The notes under the pieces: model-generated | What the model was told of the DNA's origin: nothing | Database searches by the model: none | The model's input: only the letters and a program-made list of their open reading frames with translations | Position numbers and translations under genes: made by a program | Part shown: one piece after another, positions 56,461-64,000 of the stretch | Layout: each line of letters opens with the position of its first letter | Position numbering within the stretch: the stretch's first letter is position 1 | DNA from: Posidonia oceanica | Lineage: Eukaryota; Streptophyta; Magnoliopsida; Alismatales; Posidoniaceae | Assembly (NCBI GenBank): GCA_037176725.1 | Contig: JAZBRS010000026.1 | Span: 148,315,501-148,379,500, forward strand | DNA: 64,000 nt | Reading direction: 5' to 3'

Positions 56461-58883
56461 GGGCAGTGGTTAATTTAAGTAAAACTTGTAAATAAGACAT
56501 TCTGTACTTTGTTTTCCTACATTTTGTTCTTTATTTATCTCTAATATTAAGTTAGATTATAAAAATAAATAATAAAAATGACTGATGAGTGTGGACTATA
56601 CCCAACAATTTAGAGTACTAAGCAACATTGCCAAAATATTACCTAAGGTTCCTAAGAAGAGACCGTGACATCCAGGGAAGGTCCAACTACTGGCTGTGAC
56701 AACCTAAAGGCATCTTTAGATCCGTGAGAGTTACATACAATACACCCTTAATTAGCATGCCAGGATCTAGAAGGAACCAAAGACCAAGTCCTAGCCAAGG
56801 AAAGAAAGTTGCATCCTAAATAGAAAAGGAACTGAACAATTAGGGTAACCTTAACCTTGTCCTGTCTGCACATACACTTGCACAGGGAGGTAAGAGAAAG
56901 GCAAGCTCGGAGCAAAGGCTTATGGTACGAATCGCTTGCCAAATAACTTAGAAAGCGTCTAGAAAAGATGGCAGCAAAAACTGCCCAAACAGAGAGGAAA
57001 GAAGGCAGCAAAGAAGCTGTCCAAGTGAGGAACAAATGAAAAGAGACAGTAAAAGAAACTGTCCAACTGAAAGAGGTCAGCAAAGAGCTGTCCAAAGAGC
57101 GGAAAAGGAACATAGCAAAAGCTGTCTATGTGTCTAAAGCATAAATCATAGAAAGACTCATTAAGGACCAAAAAAAGGCAAGTGGAATTCAAGACCTAAG
57201 CCAAAGTCCAGAGCTTATTGTACTTCAAACCTCCTCCACCAATCTCACCCACAGACAACGGACAGGGAATCCTAAAAGTTCAAGGACTGATTAAATGAAG
57301 GAAACAATAATCAAACTAAGGCTAGTATGAGGTCCCAAGTTCTCGACAGACTAGGCATGTTAGAAGGGAAAGTTCTCTCACCTTAGATAATACAAGGCAA
57401 TACTGTAGGGTCTTTAAGTAAGAAGGTTATGACCGCACTCATCAATCCAAAAATCTAAAAATCAAAAAATCCCAAAATACCAAAAAACCAGAAAATCCCA
57501 AATACCAAAAATCAAAAAAACCCAAAAGATTCAAAAAAATTAGAAAATACAAAATACCAAAAAAAAATCATAAAATCACAAAATTCAAAAAATTAGAAAA
57601 TCCAAGAAAACCAACCAAAAAGAGGCACCATCCATCCTACATACAAGTGGAAAACTTAGTAAGTAGGAAAACTGGAATTTGTCTGGCCGGTGATGCAACA
57701 ATCATTTCACCTCGGATTTGGAGTCAACGTCCTACTCAAGTGTATGACACGGCTTGGGTGCGTTTTCTCAACAAAGACATTACTTCTGCAATAATCTTTA
57801 GAGCATCTACAGATGACTCACAATCGGCATCTACTGGGCTCCGATTTTCCATCTCTCTGCTGAGGCCAAGACTAATTCCCTCCACCTAGTTCTCAAGTAG
57901 TTTTGATTAAGGGAATACTTTATCTTCTACAAGTATAACTTAGTCAATCTCCCTAGGAACTGGAAAAGGTTCACCTGTGATTACTAACATCTTTTGTTAA
58001 GTGTGTAGGTATAAAGCTTACAATGTAAAGAATGAGCTCATGTCTAAGGGGCTCATATAGTGTGCAAAGGCACACCCACTTTGACTAAAAGGCAAAACCC
58101 GGTTTGGCAAAGGAAGGGTTCACTCCCTCACCCAGTTCTTTAATCATAGAACTCCTTTATTCACCAAATCGAGCTGTGGAACGACAGTCCTTTCCTGAGA
58201 GTACCGGTCACACTCTAGGACGGAAAACACTTGACTATAACAAATTGCATTCATTCATTTTGCATATGTCCATACGATTTGGGACCAACCGTACCCCGTC
58301 GGTCTAACCTAGCATATGGACCATTCATTGCATCATATGTTGACTTGCATTTGCATTTGTTTGCTTGAATCATGCATCCATGCATTTTCTCATATCATTG
58401 GAAGTGGAGCACGGACGGAGCCAAATGACCTTCAAGAGTGTTAGAAACCCCTAGGACATGTGATTCTAGAGCCAACCTAGTTCCTACCAATCCTTCTATT
58501 AATTCCAATCCAAGTAAAATCTCAAACAAGATGCCACAAGAGCACTCCTTTTCGATCATGTAAGGGTCACGCCCCACGATCTCCCCCTTAGCTTCTGCCC
58601 GTTGAAGCATATCTCTACATGGTTGACAGGTCTCGACATTGGCTGCGACACATAGCTCCGACTTAACCCCTCCAAGCCTGAGTCTTCAATATGACAGCAA
58701 TTAATCGAACCACTCGACTGTTCGGCAATCTCCCGACACCGAGTAAATTCACCCCTTTTTCCTTTTTTTATCTTTTTTTCATCCATAGTGGCGGATTGTT
58801 TGAGATGGAGCTCCCCTTTTCAAGAAATGCTTAATGGGACATTTGTTCTTACCTTGAACCCGATCTCGTTCCAATATCAACTC
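56461..58883 (+). other. Non-coding interior of Element 2 in place of pol
   Basis: No RT, RNase H, protease or integrase motif appears in any frame. 56960-57130 repeats a degenerate AAGCTGTCCAA word about five times within purine-rich text. 57440-57625 is an A-rich stretch of CAAAAA/CCAAAAT words. The remainder is unremarkable. Confidence 0.7.
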
Positions 58884-58898
58884 CAAGGAGGGGCATCT
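58884..58898 (+). promoter_or_regulatory. Polypurine tract of Element 2
   Basis: AAGGAGGGGCATC ends directly at the 3' LTR start TGTAGATATCCC. Its GGAGGGGCAT core is shared with Elements A and B. Confidence 0.88.
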
Positions 58899-60487
58899 GT
58901 AGATATCCCATTTTTGCATTTCCCAGAGTTCATAGAGGATAAGAACTTCTAAGGCACTCAGATCACATAACTAAGGCTAATAACATATTTTTCCGGAGTT
59001 TTCATGATTTGCTTAAAAACAATGCTTGATTTTACTTGACTCAACGCTGTTAGCTGTGGCAGAGCTAACGCACTCAGACTCGTGGCAAGTCTGAGTACCT
59101 CGAGTACTCTTTATCCCACTCAAATCCGTGGCAGATTTGAATTAAAGAAGATGTTTTTATGATTTCATGAGATCTCTGAAGTTTTCCAGGCTTTTATCGA
59201 GTTTTCTGGATCAAACCTAAAAGACAGGGTTAAAAATGCAAAAGACTTTGCTAGTTGCTTCCTAGAGTAGCGACACAGCCAGACGCCTTTCAGATGGGTG
59301 ATTGGACTATGTACGCGCTTGTGTGACAGGCGACTAGCACAGTTTCTCTCTCTCCAACTTAATATTAACATCCTAGGCATCAATATAACATATGGGAATT
59401 TTATAAGCTATTATAACATTTTTCCATAAATTAATGATATTCATATTATTCTAGCATTTAATATATGGTATGACACGTATATCATAAATAAATAATCAAA
59501 GAACAATCTAGAAAATCCTAGGTGGCTTCAAAACAAATATCTTGATTTTTAACACATTTTAATTTGCTAATCAAGTCCCTAAAAATCAGAATCCAATCCC
59601 TTAAAATATCCTAAAAATCAAAAACAAATATTTTAGTTGCTGGAATAGTGCTACAGCTAGGCGTCACTATATGCGGCGACTAGCTGACGTGGACTCCGAT
59701 GACCTGGTCACACGGTGTTTCCCCAGCATTTTCCTCTATCTTTTCGGGAGATATTTGTGCCAGTCGCCCCTTTATGAGGCAACTAACCCTAAAAATCAGT
59801 GTTCTTCTAGAAACTTCTAGAAACTTCCTAGGGTTGAGCCACCCGTGTCCCACAGATCTATAAATAGCCTCCGTGAGTCAGTGCATGGGGGGAGGCAATT
59901 TGTAGGATCTTAGGGTTTAAGGAGGCCAAATTTAGAGAGAGAGAGAGTCATCTTCAAGAGAGAAACCCTAGCCTCCATTATTGATCCCAGAGATCACTAC
60001 ATCCCAACTTGGATCCCAGAGATCCCGAGCATAGCCGGAGCTCCAACCGTGCCTCCACTTCCTTACTCCATTGCATACAGCACGAGGGTGAAGGGAGTAT
60101 CTTCCTCCAATCTTTTTTATTACATTTCATTATTGCATTCCTTAACATAGGACCCATAGCATATGCATGCGGGGAACAACCCTCAGTTAGTATTAGATTC
60201 ATTTATCTATATTATTCTCTGGTTTCTTCTTATTATCATTTACTACATGCAAACTTATCTAGATCTCTTAATTTTATTTGTTTTGAAGGTAAAGGAAAAC
60301 GCTCACGTGACACGAGGATGCCATTGGACGACATCCTACCGTCGATCCAATGAACCGAGTACCCACATCATCTACATCTCCCTAGGCACCCTGTCCACCC
60401 ATTAATAAGTGGCGATCACAACAAAGTTAACAACATCGTGGAAGCATTGTTATCTCCATCTAAACACACCCGAAATCCACATCCACA
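58899..60487 (+). mobile_element. 3' LTR of Element 2, 1589 bp, with intact Element B target site
   Basis: TGTAGATATCCC to CCACATCCACA, followed by GATAC. It is colinear with the split 5' LTR. Its uninterrupted sequence around 59402-59416 shows the state before Element B inserted. TATA box at 59859-59866. Confidence 0.93.
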
Positions 60488-60492
60488 GATAC
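60488..60492. repeat. Target-site duplication GATAC of Element 2, right copy
   Basis: This matches 23481-23485. Confidence 0.92.
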
Positions 60493-61450
60493 GTCCACGA
60501 ACAAAACCATGCACTCATTGTGTAAAATGGGAGATTCAATTATGAGAAATCAAAGCAAAGCCAACATATGATGCAAGTCGAGACAAGTGGAGAAGAAGCA
60601 AACGGGGCAAGCAAGTTATATGCTAAACTACGAGGACTTTCCACTCCCAAAACTAAGATCAAAAGCATGCAAATAATATACCGAATTGTACATAATCAAG
60701 AGAGCTAAGTCGGTAACAAATATCAAGGCAATCCAACGGTCAGATGATAAGCAAATATAGATGAAACCGATGGCAATCAAACTGAGAAGTGCATGAATGC
60801 ATGCAGTAGGGATATTTTCGAGGATGATATCTACTAGTACCCAATAAATAACATGCTCATATTAGTATGCAAATCGAACGGCAACATCTGATCTAAAAGT
60901 CCGAGGAAACGGATCAAGAAAACAATGAACGTAGATCATGATATACAGCAAACACCAAAAGCATATGCAATAGAGAGGAAACAATGCAGAGCGACACGCT
61001 GTAACTCAAATGACCATAACTTGATGATCCGATATCTGATTTATTCAAACTTGGCTCCAAATTGAAGAATACGCAAAAAGGAAAACTTAGAAAAAATAAT
61101 CATGCAAATCTAACCGTTCGATCGAAAGCTACAATGAAACCAAAGTAAGGCATACAGAGCAAAGTTAAAATCGTTGCACATATCCGAAATGTACTCCCAG
61201 ATACTCTATTTTGAATAGTTCTTGCTCGTGTTTTGTATGGGTCTTGCGAATGGAGTCTGAAACCCATTCATTAGACTCGATCTCAAGTCATTGCAAGACC
61301 ATTGGCCCAAAGTAGAGAATCAACTAAAGACAAACAGCGAGATAAAACCGATGAGAACAAACAAGACCAAGAGAAATCTGAATACAAAGGAAAAGAAACC
61401 ACTGATATAAATGCAACAATGCTTAAACACAAACCATAAGCAACACCATG
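60493..61450 (-). other. Probable continuation of LTR C / flank beyond Element 2
   Basis: By position this is the sequence that followed 23480 before Element 2 inserted. It is A-rich, has no supported gene and no clear match elsewhere in the window, so its membership in LTR C is inferred from the TSD alone. It ends where a TGTAACGACT LTR-like start appears at 61451. Confidence 0.5.
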
Positions 61451-61768
61451 TGTAACGACTCAGATTTTAGATGACATTTGGGGCTAGATATTTAATCTGG
61501 ATTTCTAGGTCAACCACAGATTACTACCGCTTATTCTATGCGTGGGTTGCTGGCGTGGATTGTAGGTGCAGATTACAGGTGCGGAAAATGCAGTATTCAA
61601 AGATTAGGCATTTTTACAAAGATGACCTTGGAATTTTTGTTGGATATTAATTGAATAAGATGGAGATTTGGTAGCCTGTAATGTTATGAGTTTCCATCTG
61701 TAGGCATGATGAATTGGTGTTTATTTCTCTCTGTCTTAATTTTAGGAGGTTGTTTGGGATATTTGTAG

Positions 61769-62020
61769 TTTGTTGGAAGGAGGAGGAGGTTTGCGCAATT
61801 TTTGCGTGAAGTGTTGGATATAAGAGAGGAAGAATCCAGAAGCAGAGGAAGCTGGGATGTGGAAGAGGAGAGGGAGGGAGAGAGTGCAGCTGGAGAAGAG
61901 AGGAAGAAGAAAGCTGCTGCTGCTGCTGCTGCCCAAGTGGTGGAGGATGATTTCGAAGCCGACTTCCAGGGGTTCAAAGTAGATGAAGAAGAAGAGAGAA
62001 GAGGAAGGAGTATTGGATGA
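61769..62020 (+). pseudogene. Fragment resembling a group VII ERF transcription factor exon
   Basis: An open frame of 83 codons between a TAG (61766-61768) and a TGA (62018-62020). Most is low-complexity Glu/Arg/Lys and an Ala run, but EDDFEADFQGFKVDEEE (about 61946-61996) matches the conserved acidic DDFEADFQxFK motif recalled from the N-terminal half of ERF-VII proteins (RAP2.12/RAP2.2 group). The MCGGAI N-terminus and the AP2 DNA-binding domain are absent. A GGTATG about 15 bases after the stop could be a former splice donor. Best read as a captured or degenerate exon piece, not a gene. The match is short, so confidence is moderate. Confidence 0.4.
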
Positions 62021-62399
62021 GGAAGGAAACTCTGGGTATGCACTCCTCTTTCTCTTCTTTGAGTTAGATTTGGTGATGTAAAGATAGGATTGAGTAAATT
62101 AGTTAGTTTTTACGGTGTGGAGATGGTTTTATAATTTTTAGAGAATTTTAGAGGAATTATTAGTTATTTTTGGATGAATAGTAACTATGGGCTTTGTCTT
62201 GAATTTTCACGAGCTTCATGCTTTGAATTCTTGTGATTTTTATCCCAGATTGTAGAGCTCGTTGAGATCTTCAATTTGGTATATGGTTTGTAATTTTTTG
62301 TGGCTCGGTTGTTTTTTAAAGCAAAATTTTAAATGAGATGAATCATGGGTTTTGGCCTGCGTCTCAGAGTCAAAGGAGGAAGACAATTGGGCAAATTTC

Positions 62400-62785
62400 A
62401 TTCGAGTCCCTTCCTTTTGTATTAACTTCATTAAGTCCTTACTTTTATATATTTATCGCATGTAAGTCCCTATCTTTTACTTATATTTATCTTTTAGTCC
62501 CCAAGTTTTGTGAAATTACTATTTAGTCCTTGAATTTGGTGGAAGTTACATTTTTACCCCTAAATTTTGTAGAGGTTACTTTTCAGTCCCTAACTTTATG
62601 TTTAGTTTGCATATAAGCCCCTAGTTTTATGACTTGTTACTTTTTAGTCCCTAAGTTCAGTGGATTTCGCAGTTTAATCCCTGAGCTTTATGGGAACTAC
62701 TTTTTAGTCCCCAACTTCTAGATTTTGTTACTTTTAAGTCCTTAGGTTTGGTGTAAATGGCATTCAAGCCCTTAGGGACTTGTCT
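62400..62785 (+). repeat. Degenerate 30-bp minisatellite (TTTTAGTCCCTAA-type), about 12 copies
   Basis: The words AGTCCCTAA, AGTCCTTGA, ACCCCTAAA, AGCCCCTAG and AATCCCTGA recur every 30 bases, with eight consecutive units from about 62481 to 62720 in perfect phase. Units are strongly diverged in sequence but not in length. Confidence 0.8.
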
Positions 62786-63440
62786 TTGATAATTCTATTA
62801 TGATTAGTGTTAATTGGACACTGTAGGTAGTTAGAGCATAATGATAATTAGGCAAATCATTAGAGATGAGTTAGGAATTGCCTAAAATGGATTAGCAAGA
62901 TCCCAATTGTGCTAGGGTTGGGATTAAAAGACTAAATAACTTAGTAATACTAAGGTTTTCCCTAATTTGGTCTAAATGAACATTAGGGAACATGATAATC
63001 TTAGAATTAGATCTTGGCACCAGAACTTAGTGTTCTTGGTGCCGTTTGTGTGGGTGTTCAGTCTCATAAGTACTTTGGGACTTCGAGACCAGTGCTTTGC
63101 TTGTGGGTGGTGCCGAGTGGGTAAATGTTATACCCAGAAGGTGCCTATATTTCTCTACAGTGTAATGTTTTGTAATGTGGTTTCTGGGCTCGATAGAGGA
63201 GTTGTCAAGGCTGTGTTTTACGCTGTAATTTTAGTTTGTGGTTTTTCGTGCCGCATTTGGCATTGTGATTTGTGGTGCTTTAAGTTGTCATTTAAGGATT
63301 TCGAAATGGTTTTCGAAAAGAGTTTTGAAAAGAAAATGCATGGATTTTGCAAAGATTTTGGAAAGAGTTTTTTATTGTTTTCTGTTTGTGGCGGACCAAG
63401 ATACTGGAGGGTCGTGTCGCCAGGACTAGGGGATGTGACA

Positions 63441-64000
63441 ACATTCCTGGGTGGTCGGGCATGTTGCCTAGGTTGAGGTCCTGAGACCAAGAGGTTGAGG
63501 TAAGTGTTCGTCGGATCTTGGAGGTATGATACTCCTTGATTGTTGTTCACAAAGCCGAGGCAGAGGTCCGCGGGTCGAGGTACCTACTGAACTTGGAAGT
63601 ATGACACTCCGCTTGTTTCGGGTGCCGAAGACTTAGGGTACTGACTGTACATAGTGTATCGTGGCAGCGAACCCAAGGATATGAGACCTTTGAGTAGCTG
63701 GACGTGATTCCGTAGTTAGTACGGGTACCGAGACTGCTTGATGTAGACTAAGCCTAGGGGTGAGGAGCCCCAGGGGTTTGGAGCACTGAGTTAGGGCATT
63801 GCGACGCACCTTGTGGTGTTTGGCTAGGGTGGGTGGACACATGCCCCGTTGCTGGTGGTGTCCTGCTGAGAGACAGGTCAGGCTTTCCAGTGTGTGGTTG
63901 GCCTTTTGAGGCTTGTAGGCCAGGACGGCTCACTCCTCCACAGGGTAGTCGGCCGTGGCAGTGCAGGGACACCATGGTCGCGCCTTGGTGGACTGCTTGT
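63441..64000. other. Unassigned right-end sequence
   Basis: GC-richer than the preceding segment and without a supported gene. One degenerate duplication is visible: CTTGGAGGTATGATACTCC (about 63518) and CTTGGAAGTATGACACTCC (about 63592). It could be retrotransposon interior or flank. Confidence 0.4.

Larger units (their letters stand above)
23486..60487 (+). mobile_element. Element 2: gag-only Ty3/gypsy-type retrotransposon containing Element B
   Basis: 5' LTR (23486-23999 plus 51390-52449), primer-binding site (52454), gag frame to 56460, 2.4 kb without pol, polypurine tract (58884-58898) and 3' LTR (58899-60487), with GATAC on both sides. Subtracting Element B and its duplicated target leaves about 9.6 kb. 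No RT, RNase H or integrase motif is present between gag and the 3' LTR, so it needs enzymes from another element. The two LTRs are about 1574 and 1589 bp. The 5' LTR begins TATAGATATCCC instead of TGTAGATATCCC, a G-to-A change in the terminal dinucleotide. Confidence 0.92.
61451..63440 (+). mobile_element. LTR-like segment with TGTAAC...GTGACA ends
   Basis: It starts TGTAACGACTCAGATTTTAG and ends GGGGATGTGACA. These resemble ends I recall for Tekay/Del chromovirus LTRs, as does the AAGAGTTTTGAAAAG-rich text near the end. Flanks CCATG and ACATT do not form a clean duplication, and no recognisable primer-binding site follows, so it may be a degraded solo LTR. It holds the ERF-like fragment and the 30-bp minisatellite. 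Confidence 0.45.

Noticed and set aside
61451..63440. Complete chromovirus LTR with matching target-site duplication
   Set aside because: The ends look right, but flanks CCATG and ACATT do not match and no primer-binding site follows, so I report it only as LTR-like.
1..64000. Intact host genes or tRNA/rRNA genes
   Set aside because: No cellular protein family with an intact frame was found. No cloverleaf or rRNA sequence was recognised; the only tRNA-related signals are primer-binding sites.

Overview
The window is plant DNA made almost entirely of nested LTR retrotransposons. The evidence is a Ty3/gypsy polyprotein with the Tat-type double RNase H, LTRs of 5.8-6.6 kb, 5-bp target-site duplications (TSDs) and polypurine tracts. 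The host is an angiosperm, but I cannot name the species. I see no intact cellular gene and no tRNA or rRNA gene.

Layout. (1) 1-19113: the right part of Element A, a Tat-like element on the + strand whose left end lies outside the window. It keeps a protease-RT linker, has lost RT/RNase H/integrase, and keeps a broken plant-mobile-domain-like ORF3, a hairpin-repeat array, a polypurine tract and a 6.1-kb 3' LTR (13013-19113). A 6.6-kb antisense solo LTR of the same family (1317-7902, TSD GCAGC) sits in its coding region. (2) 19114-22494: unclassified DNA with six 58-bp dyad-symmetric modules, then a truncated LTR (D). (3) 22495-23480 and 60493-61450: remnants of an antisense element C (leader, primer-binding site, LTR), split by Element 2. 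(4) 23486-60487: Element 2, a + strand gag-only element (TSD GATAC) of about 9.6 kb once its own insertion is removed. (5) 24000-51384: Element B, a complete 27.4-kb antisense Tat-like element (TSD GCTAT) inside the 5' LTR of Element 2. The 3' LTR of Element 2 preserves the uninterrupted target sequence. (6) 61451-63440: an LTR-like segment with an ERF-VII-like exon fragment and a 30-bp minisatellite, followed by unassigned sequence to the end.

Element B encodes gag, protease, RT, RNase H, a second RNase H and integrase in one continuous reading frame. That frame is broken only by stop codons, all explicable as C-to-T changes, and has no frameshift. ORF3, related to the plant mobile domain/DUF7745 group, follows integrase. 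The 3' region holds three tandem arrays, one built of short hairpins. Insertion order read from nesting: C, then Element 2, then B; independently A, then the solo LTR.

The most noteworthy signals are the hairpin arrays with compensatory stem changes shared by A and B, the 58-bp dyad modules at about 235-bp spacing, the ORF3 carried by two element copies, a duplicated primer-binding site in B, and a 6-kb inverted LTR pair that could form double-stranded RNA.
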